Shown: positions 1-12,178 of the stretch, piece after piece
Layout of the letters: each line of letters starts with the position of its first letter
Numbering within the stretch: position 1 is the first letter of the stretch
NCBI GenBank assembly: GCA_002304505.1
Contig: NCEH01000002.1
Span: 1 to 64,000, forward strand
Direction of reading: 5' to 3'
Origin: Rhizobiales bacterium 32-66-11
GTDB lineage: Bacteria; Pseudomonadota; Alphaproteobacteria; Rhizobiales; Xanthobacteraceae
DNA: 64,000 bases
Translations under genes and position numbers: made by a program
The notes under the pieces: generated by a model
Told to the model about the DNA's origin: nothing
What the model saw: only the letters and a program-made list of their open reading frames with translations
Databases searched by the model: none

Positions 1-470
1 TACCATCCGGCAAATGCAGGATGAGACGAATATGGTGTATTTGAAATAAATCTGGCGCCGGCCTCCGCCATCTCGGACATGAACGCCGCCAAGCCGATCT
101 GCTCCTGGCCCATCAGCACTTTCCAATAGCGATGATCGTAAGGCAGTCCAACGGTCACGCTCAAGCCTGCCGCATAGGCGAGATCCATGAAAGTGAGAAC
201 GCTTTCATCCGACATACGGTATTCGTCACCGAAGCTTGTCCATTGCAGGACCACGTCATGGCATTGTAATGCACGCAGTGTAGCGACTTTTTCCGCCCAT
301 TGGGTTTGGGAGAGCTTGAGATCGTCTTTCCAGATTTGCAGGAAACTGCCATCAAGACGAGTCGGGGTCGGCCCTGGAATCAGGGCCGACGACACCAGCG
401 GGATCGCCGCTCCACCGAGCAACACATATAATGCAGTGCGGCGCGTAAAGAATTGAGTAGTCTTTTTCAT
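1..470 (-). CDS. DUF4434-like exported protein, 3' part beyond the window
   Basis: Reading the minus strand from an ATG at 470 gives an open frame running off the left edge (about 156 codons visible). The N-terminus has basic residues, an Arg-Arg pair (TRRTALYVLLGG) and a hydrophobic stretch ending near VSSA, so it is an exported protein and possibly a Tat substrate. The mature part begins with a pattern typical of DUF4434 proteins: FLQIWKDD, then an LQCHDVVLQWTSFGDE segment and a VTVGLPYDHRYWK segment, as in a TIM-barrel glycoside-hydrolase-like fold. Its ATG overlaps the TGA of a broken upstream frame (ATGA at 467-470), so it was probably coupled to that gene. Base composition is clearly less GC-rich than the epimerase to the right. 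A role in polysaccharide handling is inferred only from family and neighbours. Confidence 0.7.
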   Translation of the reverse strand, partial: MKKTTQFFTRRTALYVLLGGAAIPLVSSALIPGPTPTRLDGSFLQIWKDDLKLSQTQWAEKVATLRALQCHDVVLQWTSFGDEYRMSDESVLTFMDLAYAAGLSVTVGLPYDHRYWKVLMGQEQIGLAAFMSEMAEAGARFISNTPYSSHPAFAGW

Positions 471-595
471 GCGAATTGCGTTCTGCGTTTCGGGGCCGGA
501 GCGGTAACGACCGTTTCCGACAGAAATGTGAGTTCGAGCGTCGCTTCCTTGTAGCGGGATGCGAGGCGTCTGACACGGCATTCCCACCCGATCCG
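467..595 (-). pseudogene. C-terminal remnant of an unidentified gene upstream of the DUF4434 gene
   Basis: A minus-strand frame ends at TGA 467-469, overlapping the next ATG by four bases, which is the arrangement of a genuine coupled gene pair. Only about 40 residues remain, including SRYKEATLELTFLSET, before the frame reaches a region that on the plus strand resembles the N-terminal part of a WecB epimerase. I do not recognise the family from this tail. It appears to have lost its 5' part at the same breakpoint that truncated the epimerase. The exact junction can only be placed within about 555-600. Confidence 0.4.
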
Positions 596-632
596 CCGAG
601 CCATTGCGGCGGAACCGTCGCTGACCTCGCTC

Positions 633-1670
633 GTGTGCGTCACCGGGCAGCACCGCGCCATGCTCGATCAGGTGTTGGGCCTGTTCCGCATTATCCCAGA
701 TTACGATCTCGACGTGATGAGGCCCGACCAGACGCTGAACGCCTTGTGCGCCCGGGTGATCGCGGCGCTCGACCCGGTGCTGGATCAGGCGCGGCCCGAC
801 CGCGTGCTGGTCCATGGCGATACCACCACGGCGCTGGCGGCGGCATTGGCCGCGTTCAACCGAGGCATCAAGGTGGGGCATGTGGAAGCGGGTTTGCGGA
901 CCTATGATCTCGCCCGCCCCTGGCCCGAGGAAATGAACCGGCAAGTGGTGGATCGCCTGTGCGATCACCTGTTTGCGCCCACCGCCGCGGCCGCCGCCAA
1001 TCTCGCGTCGGAACACGTGCAGGGGCACGTCACGGTGACCGGAAACACCGGCATCGACGCCCTGTTCCTGACCCTCGCGCGCATCGATTCCGATCCCGCT
1101 TTGCACCTCGAGCTGGATGCCCGGTTCGCGGACCTCGGCACGGCGCGCCGGCTCATTCTGGTGACCGGCCATCGGCGCGAGAATTTCGGCGCCGGCTTCG
1201 TCGCCATCTGCGATGCGCTGGCGCACCTTGCCCGGCGCGGCGACGTGGACATCGTCTATCCCGTCCACCTGAACCCCAATGTGCGCGGCCCGGTGATGGA
1301 GCGGCTCGGCGATTGCCCCAACATGCACCTCATCGCCCCCCTGGACTATGTGCCCTTCCTTTATCTCATGCGCCGCGCCACCCTTGTGCTGACCGATTCC
1401 GGCGGCGTGCAGGAGGAGGCCCCCTCGCTCGGCAAGCCGGTGCTGGTGATGCGCGACGTCACCGAGCGGCCGGAAGCGGTGATCGCCGGCACGGTGGAAC
1501 TGGTCGGCACGGACCCGGCCCGCATCGTTTCGGCGGTGGCGCGCCTGCTGGATGATCCGGCCCATTACGCAAGGTTCGCCCAGCGCCTGAACCCCTATGG
1601 CGACGGCAAGGCGTCCGGCCGCATCGTCGATACCTTGTGCGCGCGCAGCACATCGACTTTCGCCGCCTGA
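633..1670 (+). CDS. wecB: UDP-N-acetylglucosamine 2-epimerase (non-hydrolysing), N-terminally truncated
   Basis: The family interconverts UDP-GlcNAc and UDP-ManNAc in the cytoplasm for surface polysaccharides. From the GTG at 633 the product is 345 residues and aligns with E. coli WecB from about residue 33 onwards: HGDTTT (D63), VEAGLRT (E85), PWPEE (E99), VTGHRREN (H180), DSGGVQEEAPSLGKPVL and NPYGDG all keep their spacing. The segment IAAEPSLTSL just upstream in frame still resembles the family, but the frame meets a TAG at 552-554 and the GTRPEAIK-type N-terminal motif, which supplies UDP-binding and catalytic Arg/Lys residues, is missing. No frame between 470 and 600 encodes it. The gene is therefore probably a 5'-truncated, inactive remnant, although its reading frame is otherwise intact. 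Confidence 0.85.
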   Translation: MCVTGQHRAMLDQVLGLFRIIPDYDLDVMRPDQTLNALCARVIAALDPVLDQARPDRVLVHGDTTTALAAALAAFNRGIKVGHVEAGLRTYDLARPWPEEMNRQVVDRLCDHLFAPTAAAAANLASEHVQGHVTVTGNTGIDALFLTLARIDSDPALHLELDARFADLGTARRLILVTGHRRENFGAGFVAICDALAHLARRGDVDIVYPVHLNPNVRGPVMERLGDCPNMHLIAPLDYVPFLYLMRRATLVLTDSGGVQEEAPSLGKPVLVMRDVTERPEAVIAGTVELVGTDPARIVSAVARLLDDPAHYARFAQRLNPYGDGKASGRIVDTLCARSTSTFAA

Positions 1671-1826
1671 GCCCTCGCCGCCCGACTTTCCCGCCCCACC
1701 ATGAGATTTTATTGCCGGGACTGCCCCTGAAACGGGTCTGTGTTATCACTTTGGTGACTTGCGAGCGGCAATTAGGTAACACGCGCGGAAGTGTATGCGC
1801 GCGGGTTTGAGTGAAAGGACGCGGGG

Positions 1827-5392
<3,566 letters not shown>

Positions 5393-5407
5393 CACACAAC
5401 ACGGGAG

Positions 5408-5430
5408 ATGGCCGGGACAAGCCCGGCCAT
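5408..5430. repeat. REP palindrome, target site of the IS110 element
   Basis: Arms ATGGCCGGG (5408-5416) and CCCGGCCAT (5422-5430) form a perfect stem around ACAAG. The IS right boundary lies two bases to the left, so the element sits in the 5' flank of this REP. Confidence 0.8.
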
Positions 5431-5880
5431 GACAACCGGTGGAAAAAAGACATGCGCGCGGACCTGCCGCAAGGCGCCTCGACGATACGCCACGCCGCTG
5501 ACTGTCGGTCGGACCTGGCGCGATCCGATCAGCCCGCTGGCGCCGCCCCGTCTTTCGCGCAAAATGTTTCACGTGAAACAATGGTTTAGCGCGGACGAAC
5601 AGGGGTTTTGTGAGGCTTCTCCGCGCCTTGGCGGCACACCAAACCAGCTTTTCGGGCGAATGTTCGCCGCACATGAATCCGGCGGCGCGTTCCCCGCAAA
5701 TTCCGCATCGCCGATCCCGCGTCGCCGATCCGGCAGACCCACCCGGCCCGTCCGATCCACCCCCTGCCCCCGACGCGCTTCGCAAGAGGCGCTGACTCTG
5801 CGACCATAGGCCGGCCCGATTTGGCGTGCAGTCCAGAATCAGCCCACAAGGGCGCCCCGAAAAACGCCGCAGGAGACCCC
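5431..5880. other. Gene-free interval between IS110 and tex, holding parS
   Basis: About 450 bases lie between the target REP and tex. Apart from parS (5565-5580) I see no convincing gene. Short open frames here have unusual composition and no ribosome site. A 13-bp motif (TCGCCGATCC plus GC) is repeated twice near 5708-5735. Confidence 0.5.
5565..5580. other. parS: parS centromere site
   Basis: TGTTTCACGTGAAACA matches the conserved 16-bp chromosomal parS palindrome at every position. ParB loads on such sites, slides as a CTP clamp and drives origin segregation with ParA. Neither parA nor parB is in the window. In alphaproteobacteria these sites usually lie within tens of kilobases of oriC. 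Confidence 0.93.
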
Positions 5881-8196
5881 ATGGCCGCCACCTCCGACCA
5901 GATCGCCCAGATCATCGCCCGCGAGATCGCGGCGCGGCCCGCGCAGGTGAATGCGGCGGTGGGGCTGCTGGACGAAGGCGCGACCGTTCCCTTCATCGCC
6001 CGCTACCGCAAGGAAGCGACCGGCGGCCTCGACGACACCCAATTGCGGACGCTGGAAGAGCGCCTCTCCTATCTGCGCGAATTAGAGCAGCGGCGCGAGA
6101 GCGTGCTGAAATCCATCTCCACCCAGGGCAAGCTCACGGACGAACTCTCCACGAAGATCGCCGCCGCCACCACCAAGGCGGAGCTGGAGGACCTCTACCT
6201 CCCCTACAAGACCAAGCGCCGCACCAAGGCGGAAATCGCCCGCGAGCGCGGCCTCGGCCCGTTGGCGGAGGCGATCCTGGCCGATCGCGCCAGCATCCCC
6301 GCGGACCTTGCGGCGCGCTTCCTCAGCGCCGATGTGCCCGACACCAAGGCGGCGCTGGATGGCGCGCGCGACATATTGGTGGAGACCTTCGCCGAGAATG
6401 CCGAGCTCATCGGCCGCCTGCGCGCCCATATGCAGGCCAATGCGGTGCTGCGCGCCAAGGTGATCGACGGCAAGGAGGAGGCGGGCGCCAAGTTCCGCGA
6501 TTATTTCGACCATTCCGAGCGCTGGGCCAATGTGCCGAGCCACCGCGCACTCGCCATGCTGCGCGGGCGCAACGAAGAGGTGCTCTCGCTCGATCTCGAC
6601 GTGGATGCCGACGATCCCGCCCCCATCAAGCCGGTGGAGCGCATGATCGCCGCCGCTTACAGCATTTCCGCCGCCGGCGGGCCGGGCGATGCCTTCCTGC
6701 GCGATGTGGCGCGCTGGGCCTGGCGGGTGAAGCTTTCGCTGCATCTCTCCATCGACCTCATGACCTCCATGACCGAGCGGGCGGAGGAAGAGGCGATCCG
6801 CGTGTTCGCCCGCAATCTGAAGGATTTGCTGCTCGCCGCCCCGGCCGGCGCGCGTGCCACCATGGGGCTCGATCCCGGCATCCGCACCGGCGTGAAGGTG
6901 GCGGTGGTGGACCAGACCGGCAAGCTGATCGCCACCTCCACCATCTATCCCTTCCAGCCGCGCAACGACATTGCCGGCGCCAGCGCGGAGCTGGCCCACC
7001 TCATCCGCAAGCACAATGTGGAGCTGATCGCCATCGGCAACGGCACCGCGAGCCGCGAGACCGAGAAGCTGGCGGCCGACGTGATTTCCGCTTTGCCCGC
7101 GCCGAAGCCCATGAAAGTGGTGGTGAGCGAGGCCGGCGCCTCGGTCTATTCCGCCTCGGCCACGGCGGCCGCCGAGATGCCGGACGTGGATGTCTCGCTG
7201 CGCGGCGCGGTCTCCATCGCCCGCCGCTTGCAAGACCCGCTGGCGGAACTGGTGAAGATCGAGCCGAAATCCATCGGGGTCGGCCAATACCAGCACGACG
7301 TGGACCAGAGCCGCCTCGCCAAGGCCCTGGACGCGGTGGTGGAGGATGCGGTGAACGCGGTCGGCGTCGATCTGAACACCGCCTCGCCCCCCCTGCTGGC
7401 CCGCATTTCCGGGCTCGGCACGTCGCTGGCGGAAGCCATCGTGGCGCATCGCAATCAGGTGGGCGCGTTCAAGAGCCGCAAGCAATTGCTCGACGTGGCA
7501 CGGCTCGGCCCGCGCACATTCGAATTGTCCGCCGGGTTTTTGCGCATCACCAACGGCACCGAGCCGCTGGATGCTTCCTCCGTGCATCCCGAGGCCTATG
7601 GGCTGGCGAAGAAGATCATCGCCTCCTGCGGGCGCGACGTGCGCGCGCTCATGGGGGATAGCGCGGCGCTGAAGGCGCTCGATCCGAAAGTGTTCGTGGA
7701 CGAGCGCTTCGGCCTGCCGACCGTGAAGGACATTCTCGCCGAGCTGGAGAAGCCGGCCCGCGACCCGCGCCCGGAATTCAAGACCGCCACCTTCGCGGAC
7801 GGCGTGAACGACATGAAGGACCTCGTGCCCGGCATGCTGCTGGAAGGCGTGGTGACCAATGTCGCCGCCTTCGGCGCATTCGTGGACATCGGCGTCCACC
7901 AGGACGGGCTGGTGCATGTCTCGGCGCTGGCAGACCGGTTCGTGAAGGATCCGCACGAGGTGGTCAAAGCCGGCGACGTGGTGAAGGTGCGGGTGGTGGA
8001 GGTGGATGTGAAGCGCAAGCGCATCGCCCTCACCATGCGCAAGGATGACGCCGCCGCCCGCCCCTCCGGCCCGCGTCCGCCGCAATCGGGCGCCTCGCCC
8101 GCCGACGTGCGCCGCGCGACCCAGGCGAAGCCCTCAAAGCCCGCCGACGGCGCGCTCGCCGCCGCTCTGGCCGAGGCGATGCGCCGGCAGAAATAG
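5881..8196 (+). CDS. tex: Tex-family S1 RNA-binding transcription accessory protein
   Basis: The product is 771 residues, the usual Tex length. The ATG at 5881 has AGGAGACCCC directly upstream, so the in-frame extension to 5821 is not needed. Visible domains are the N-terminal helical region with [18 protein letters not shown], a YqgF/RuvC-like domain around [18 protein letters not shown], helix-hairpin-helix motifs ([16 protein letters not shown]) and a C-terminal S1 domain ([20 protein letters not shown], about residues 640-715), then a basic Ala/Pro-rich tail. The family binds nucleic acid and the transcription machinery in the cytoplasm. The gene stands alone and is followed by a palindromic tandem array. 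Confidence 0.95.
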   Translation: MAATSDQIAQIIAREIAARPAQVNAAVGLLDEGATVPFIARYRKEATGGLDDTQLRTLEERLSYLRELEQRRESVLKSISTQGKLTDELSTKIAAATTKAELEDLYLPYKTKRRTKAEIARERGLGPLAEAILADRASIPADLAARFLSADVPDTKAALDGARDILVETFAENAELIGRLRAHMQANAVLRAKVIDGKEEAGAKFRDYFDHSERWANVPSHRALAMLRGRNEEVLSLDLDVDADDPAPIKPVERMIAAAYSISAAGGPGDAFLRDVARWAWRVKLSLHLSIDLMTSMTERAEEEAIRVFARNLKDLLLAAPAGARATMGLDPGIRTGVKVAVVDQTGKLIATSTIYPFQPRNDIAGASAELAHLIRKHNVELIAIGNGTASRETEKLAADVISALPAPKPMKVVVSEAGASVYSASATAAAEMPDVDVSLRGAVSIARRLQDPLAELVKIEPKSIGVGQYQHDVDQSRLAKALDAVVEDAVNAVGVDLNTASPPLLARISGLGTSLAEAIVAHRNQVGAFKSRKQLLDVARLGPRTFELSAGFLRITNGTEPLDASSVHPEAYGLAKKIIASCGRDVRALMGDSAALKALDPKVFVDERFGLPTVKDILAELEKPARDPRPEFKTATFADGVNDMKDLVPGMLLEGVVTNVAAFGAFVDIGVHQDGLVHVSALADRFVKDPHEVVKAGDVVKVRVVEVDVKRKRIALTMRKDDAAARPSGPRPPQSGASPADVRRATQAKPSKPADGALAAALAEAMRRQK

Positions 8197-8208
8197 GCAA
8201 GAGTCCCC

Positions 8209-8757
8209 GCCCACGCGCCCCCTCTCCCCGACGGGGAGAGGGCCGGGGTGAGGGGCCGAGCGCCCGCCCAATCGCGCCCCCTCACCCGTCCGCTGCGCGG
8301 CCGACCTCTCCCCGGCGGGGAGAGGTGAATCCTGGCGGACCAAACGCCTCCCGCCCCTACGCCCCCTCTCGCCGCCCACGCGCCCCCTCTCCCCCACGGG
8401 GAGAGGGCTGGGGTGAGGGGCCAAGCGCCCACCTAATCGCGCACCCCCTCACCCGTCCGCTGCGCGGCCGACCTCTCCCCGGCGGGGAGAGGGGAATCCA
8501 GGCGGACCAAACGCCTCCCGCCCCTACGCCCCCTCTCGCCGCCCACGCGCCCCCTCTCCCCCACGGGGAGAGGGCTGGGGTGAGGGGCCAAGCGCCCGCC
8601 CAACCGCGCCCCCTCACCCGTCCGCTGCGCGGCCGACCTCTCGCCTGCGGGGAGAGGGGAATCCCGGCGGAACAAACGCCTCCCGCTCCTACGCCCCCTC
8701 TCGCCGCCCTTACGCCCCCTCTCCCACACGGGGAGAGGGTCGGGGTGAGGGGGACGG
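8209..8757. repeat. 165-bp tandem array of paired GC-rich palindromes
   Basis: Three full copies and a partial fourth, starting at about 8209, 8374, 8541 and 8706 (period 165-167). Each unit holds two hairpins: one built on CCCTCTCCCC/GGGGAGAGGG followed by GGGGTGAGGGG, the other on GACCTCTCCCC/GGGGAGAGG preceded by CACCCGTCCGCTGCGCGGC. Copies differ at few positions. The type is frequent between genes in Hyphomicrobiales, usually as single units. It separates convergent tex and the LysR gene and could end transcription from both sides. Confidence 0.9.
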
Positions 8758-8783
8758 CGCGGCGCGGCGCGGTTAAAACGCGG

Positions 8784-9725
8784 TCAGGACCCGGGCGCGA
8801 GGGCCGGGGCCGGACGCATTTCGCACGGCGCGGACCCGTCGCCGGAGGCGCCGAGCAGGTCGAGGAAGGCGCGCGCCGCCGGATTGGCATGGGCCTGGCC
8901 GGGCGTCTCCACATGGGCCACCACCAGTTCCCAGCAGATTTCCGGCCCCGCCAGATGGGCGATGCCGACGGCGGGGTGATGGCCGCGGGCGATCGCCTCC
9001 GGCACCAGCGCCACGCCGAGCCCCTGCGCCACCAGATCCAGCAGCGTGCCGAGTTCGTTCACCTCGAAGGCGATGCGCCGCTGGATATTGGCCTGGGCGA
9101 AGATCTGGTCCACCTGCCGCCGCGTGCCCCAGCCGCGCTCGAAATCCACGAACGGCACGCGGGCCAATTCCACCGGCTGCACGTCCGTCCGCCCGGCGAG
9201 CGCATGGCCCGGCCCGCAGGCGAGCACCATTTCCTCGCACGCGATCAGGCGCGTGACCACATCGCCCGCATCCTCGCCCAGCGGAAAGAAGGCAAGATCA
9301 AGCCGCCCCTCGCGCAGGCAATCGAGCATATGGTCGGCGCTGCCCTGGGTCAGGCGGATCTCGATCTTCGGATGCTGGGCATGGAAGCGCGCGAGCAGGG
9401 CCGGCAGATCCAGGAACGGCGGCAGGCTCTGCATGGTGCCGACAGAAAGCTTGCCGCTTTCCAGATTCTGCACCTCCACCACCGCCGCCCGCGCCGCGCC
9501 CACCGCCTCCAGGATCAGCCGCGCCTTGTCGAGCAGCACGCCGCCGGCGACGGTGAGGCGCACCTGGCGGGTGCTCCTCACGAAGAGTTGCGCGCCCAAT
9601 TCCCCCTCCAGCGCGCGAATGGAGGCCGAGAGCGCGGACTGGACGATGTTCACCCGCCCCGCCGCGCGGGTAAAATGGCCTTCTTCCGCCACGGCGATGA
9701 AGTGCTGAAGCTGACGCAATTCCAT
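8784..9725 (-). CDS. LysR-family transcriptional regulator
   Basis: A 313-residue protein. Residues 1-60 form the LysR winged helix-turn-helix (MELRQLQHFIAVAEEGHFTR, then SALSASIRALEGELGAQLF), and the rest is the periplasmic-binding-protein-like effector domain (SLPPFLDLPALLARF, VNELGTLLDLVAQGLGVALV). It is divergent from the aldo/keto reductase gene at 9842. The 116-base gap between them holds a near-palindrome (about 9769-9782), the normal arrangement for a LysR activator of its neighbour. The inducer is unknown. The C-terminus extends about 20 residues beyond a typical domain end. Confidence 0.93.
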   Translation of the reverse strand: MELRQLQHFIAVAEEGHFTRAAGRVNIVQSALSASIRALEGELGAQLFVRSTRQVRLTVAGGVLLDKARLILEAVGAARAAVVEVQNLESGKLSVGTMQSLPPFLDLPALLARFHAQHPKIEIRLTQGSADHMLDCLREGRLDLAFFPLGEDAGDVVTRLIACEEMVLACGPGHALAGRTDVQPVELARVPFVDFERGWGTRRQVDQIFAQANIQRRIAFEVNELGTLLDLVAQGLGVALVPEAIARGHHPAVGIAHLAGPEICWELVVAHVETPGQAHANPAARAFLDLLGASGDGSAPCEMRPAPALAPGS

Positions 9726-9768
9726 GGCGGGCTCCGATTAAGCGACCCGGCAGATATATCGCATCTCA

Positions 9769-9782
9769 AAAATCCATTGGAA
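9769..9782. promoter_or_regulatory. Candidate operator between the LysR and aldo/keto reductase genes
   Basis: AATCCATTGGAAT is a 13-bp dyad with one mismatch, in an AT-richer stretch of the divergent gap. It is a plausible regulator or promoter element, but no clear T-N11-A box could be fixed. Confidence 0.3.
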
Positions 9783-9841
9783 TGATTGAACGACGCGACC
9801 CATCTACGCCTCACACCGCCCGCCTGCCAATGGAGCGCATC

Positions 9842-10858
9842 ATGCCAAAAACAAGCCTGCCCACCCGTCCCTTCGGCCGCACCGGCATGGACATCACCCG
9901 CGTCGGCTTCGGCGCCTGGGCCATCGGCGGCCCGGATTGGGCGGTGGGCTGGGGCAGCCAGGACGATAGCGAATCGGTCGCCGCCATCCGCCATGCGGTG
10001 GAGCGCGGCATCAATTGGATCGACACCGCCGCAGTCTACGGCCTCGGCCATTCCGAAGAGATCGTCCGCACCGCGCTGAAGGACATGCCCGCCGCCGATC
10101 GGCCCTATGTCTTCACCAAGTGCGGCCTGATCTGGGACGAAGCCGATCGCGCCGCCTTGCCCAAGCGCATCGGCGCCCCCGAGAGCATCAAGCGCGAGGT
10201 GGAAGCCTCCTTGAAGCGGCTCGGCGTGGAGCGCATCGACCTCTACCAGATGCATTGGCCGGCCAATGACGGCACCGAGATCGAAATCTATTGGCAGGCG
10301 CTGCTGGACCTGAAGGCGCAGGGCAAGGTCGGCGCGGTCGGGCTTTCCAACCACAATGCGGAACAGCTGGCGCGGGCCGAGGCGCTCGGCCATGTGGATA
10401 CGCTCCAGCCGCCGTTCTCGGCCATCCGCCGCGATGTGGCGAGCGCCGAATTGCCCTGGTGCGCGGCGCACGATACCGGCGTCATCGTCTACAGCCCCAT
10501 GCAATCGGGCCTGTTGAGCGGTCGCTTCACCGCGGCACGCGCCGCCGCTCTGCCGAAGGACGACTGGCGCTCGCGCAATGCCGAATACACGGGGCAAAAT
10601 CTCGCCCGCAATCTCAAGCTCGCCGATGCGCTGAAACCCATCGCGGAGGCCCACACCACCAGCGTCGCCGCCGTGGCGGTGGCCTGGACGCTGGCCTGGC
10701 CCAGCGTCACCGGCGCCATCGTCGGCGCGCGCAGCCCGGCACAGGTGGACGGCTGGCTCGATGCCGCGCGCCTGGAACTCACCGCCGCCGATCTTGAAGC
10801 CATCGCCGCGGCCATCGCGGCGACCGGCGCCGGCACCGGCCCGGTGCGCCCCGCCTGA
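9842..10858 (+). CDS. Aldo/keto reductase
   Basis: A 338-residue NADPH-dependent (beta/alpha)8 barrel oxidoreductase. The catalytic tetrad is readable: D61 (WIDTAAVYG), Y66, K93 (VFTKCG) and H138 (LYQMHWP). The cofactor-binding C-terminal part includes GAIVGARSPAQVDGW. The ATG at 9842 was chosen because GGAG lies seven bases before it; earlier in-frame starts at 9782 and 9830 have weaker signals. It resembles the YajO/Tas-like group, which reduces aldehydes or sugars, but the substrate cannot be told. It is divergent from the LysR gene and followed after 57 bases by a dehydrogenase gene. Confidence 0.93.
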   Translation: MPKTSLPTRPFGRTGMDITRVGFGAWAIGGPDWAVGWGSQDDSESVAAIRHAVERGINWIDTAAVYGLGHSEEIVRTALKDMPAADRPYVFTKCGLIWDEADRAALPKRIGAPESIKREVEASLKRLGVERIDLYQMHWPANDGTEIEIYWQALLDLKAQGKVGAVGLSNHNAEQLARAEALGHVDTLQPPFSAIRRDVASAELPWCAAHDTGVIVYSPMQSGLLSGRFTAARAAALPKDDWRSRNAEYTGQNLARNLKLADALKPIAEAHTTSVAAVAVAWTLAWPSVTGAIVGARSPAQVDGWLDAARLELTAADLEAIAAAIAATGAGTGPVRPA

Positions 10859-10915
10859 GGCCCCGCACGCACCGGCCGCGCGCCGCGCGGCCGGGCATCA
10901 TGAAAGGAGCTGATC

Positions 10916-11803
10916 ATGAAAGTGGGTTTCATCGGGCTCGGCCGCATGGGCGAAGCCATGGCCGCGAATTTGCTCAAGGCCGGCCATGGGGTGAGCGTCT
11001 ATAATCGTTCGCCCGCAAAGGCCGATGCGCTGGTCGCGGCCGGCGCCGTGCGCGCCGCCAGCATCGCCGAGGCCTGCCAAAGCGAAGCAGTGCTGACCAT
11101 GCTGGCGGACGACACGGCGGTGGAAAGCGTCGTGCTCGGCGATGGCGCCATCCTCGAGAGCCTGCCCAAAGGCGCGCTGCACATCTCCCACAGCACCATT
11201 TCCGTCGCCTTGTCGGAACGCCTGGCCAAGGCCCATGGGGAGGCGGGACAAGCCTATGTCTCCGCCCCCGTGTTCGGGCGGCCGGATGTGGCGGCGGCGG
11301 GCAAGCTGTTCATCGTCGCCGGCGGCGCGCCGGAAAGCGTCGCGCGCTGCGCGCCCCTGTTCGAGGCCATGGGCCAGCGCACCTTCGCGCTTTCCGAAAA
11401 ACCCGAGGCGGCCAATCTGGTGAAGATCAGCGGCAATTTCCTGCTCGCCTGCGTCATCGAATCCCTGGGCGAGGCCATGGCTCTGGTGGGCAAGGCCGGC
11501 ATCGACAAGAGCGAATATCTCGATCTTCTCACCTCGACCCTGTTCGGCGCGCCGGTTTATCGCACTTATGGCAACCTCATCGCGAACGAGACCTTCTCGC
11601 CCGCCGGTTTCGCCGCGCCGCTGGGGCTGAAGGACGTGAGCCTCGCGCTGGCGGCGGGCGAAGCGCTGCGCGTGCCGCTGCCGCTGGCGAGCCTGCTGCG
11701 CGACCGCTTCCTTTCGCTGCTGGCGCAAGGGGGCGCGGATCTGGATTGGTCGGCCGTCGGCGGCCTCGCGCTGCGCGATTCCGGCCAGGGGAAGGCGGGG
11801 TAG
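10916..11803 (+). CDS. NAD(P)-dependent beta-hydroxyacid dehydrogenase (3-hydroxyisobutyrate dehydrogenase family)
   Basis: A 295-residue protein. The N-terminal Rossmann fold has GFIGLGRMGEAMA; the C-terminal all-helical domain contains the catalytic lysine K170 in NLVKISGNFLL. The substrate-binding motif is the HISHSTIS region rather than the canonical DCSTI, so the exact hydroxyacid is uncertain. The GAAAGGAGC ribosome site lies seven bases before the ATG. It lies 57 bases after the aldo/keto reductase gene on the same strand and is probably co-transcribed under the LysR regulator, suggesting a small carbonyl or hydroxyacid pathway. Confidence 0.92.
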   Translation: MKVGFIGLGRMGEAMAANLLKAGHGVSVYNRSPAKADALVAAGAVRAASIAEACQSEAVLTMLADDTAVESVVLGDGAILESLPKGALHISHSTISVALSERLAKAHGEAGQAYVSAPVFGRPDVAAAGKLFIVAGGAPESVARCAPLFEAMGQRTFALSEKPEAANLVKISGNFLLACVIESLGEAMALVGKAGIDKSEYLDLLTSTLFGAPVYRTYGNLIANETFSPAGFAAPLGLKDVSLALAAGEALRVPLPLASLLRDRFLSLLAQGGADLDWSAVGGLALRDSGQGKAG

Positions 11804-11837
11804 TTTCCTTCATCCCCCCACAAGTGCGACCTTTCCC

Positions 11838-11960
11838 CCTCCCCCCTTAAGGGGGAGGGTTGGGGTGGGGGGTATGGCGCCGCAACACTCCACCCGCCCG
11901 GACACGGGGCGAGACACCCCCCGCCCATCCCTCCCCCGCAAGGGGGGAGGGCCGTCGCTC
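11838..11960. repeat. Pair of GC-rich intergenic palindromes
   Basis: CCCTCCCCCCTTAAGGGGGAGGG near 11838-11860 and CCCTCCCCCGCAAGGGGGGAGGG near 11930-11951 are hairpins of the same general type as the 8209 array, but a different subfamily. The interval 11804-12178 holds these and the 29-bp remnant at 11970. I see no gene in it. Confidence 0.75.
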
Positions 11961-11969
11961 ATCGAAAGA

Positions 11970-11998
11970 CCTCAGATCAGCCGGTCGATGTGGGCGGC
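11970..11998 (-). repeat. 29-bp copy of the 3' end of the giant cellulase gene
   Basis: The 29 bases match 13584-13612 with two mismatches. On the minus strand they read DAAHIDRLI then stop; the giant gene ends DAAHIDLLI then stop. The two copies are direct repeats flanking 11999-13583, which contains a DUF2971 gene and an IS5 fragment. Confidence 0.75.
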
Positions 11999-12178
11999 GT
12001 CACGCGGCATCGTTCCAACTCGGTGGTGAACCCATAAACCGGGAATGACCGAGATGGGGTGGGAAGCAGACAGCCTGGTTCGGGGAACGGCCATGCAGAT
12101 AGCCGTAAAATCTGGTACTGATACGCTAATTCTCGTTGTCTTTGTTGGCGAGGTTGTGTGTCCCCTCGAGGGGTGATC

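Noticed and set aside
5408-5809. A 133-codon plus-strand gene over parS
   Set aside because: It starts in the REP, has no ribosome site and its sequence is the usual translation of REP and intergenic DNA.
6082-8085. A long minus-strand open frame opposite tex
   Set aside because: Tex domains are unambiguous on the plus strand; the antisense frame is His/Gly-rich without motifs.
8209-8757. A CRISPR array
   Set aside because: Repeat units are 165 bp with no unique spacers and no cas genes nearby.
8325-9785. A plus-strand open frame running through the tandem array and the LysR gene
   Set aside because: It consists of repeat-derived low-complexity sequence and the antisense of a clear LysR regulator.
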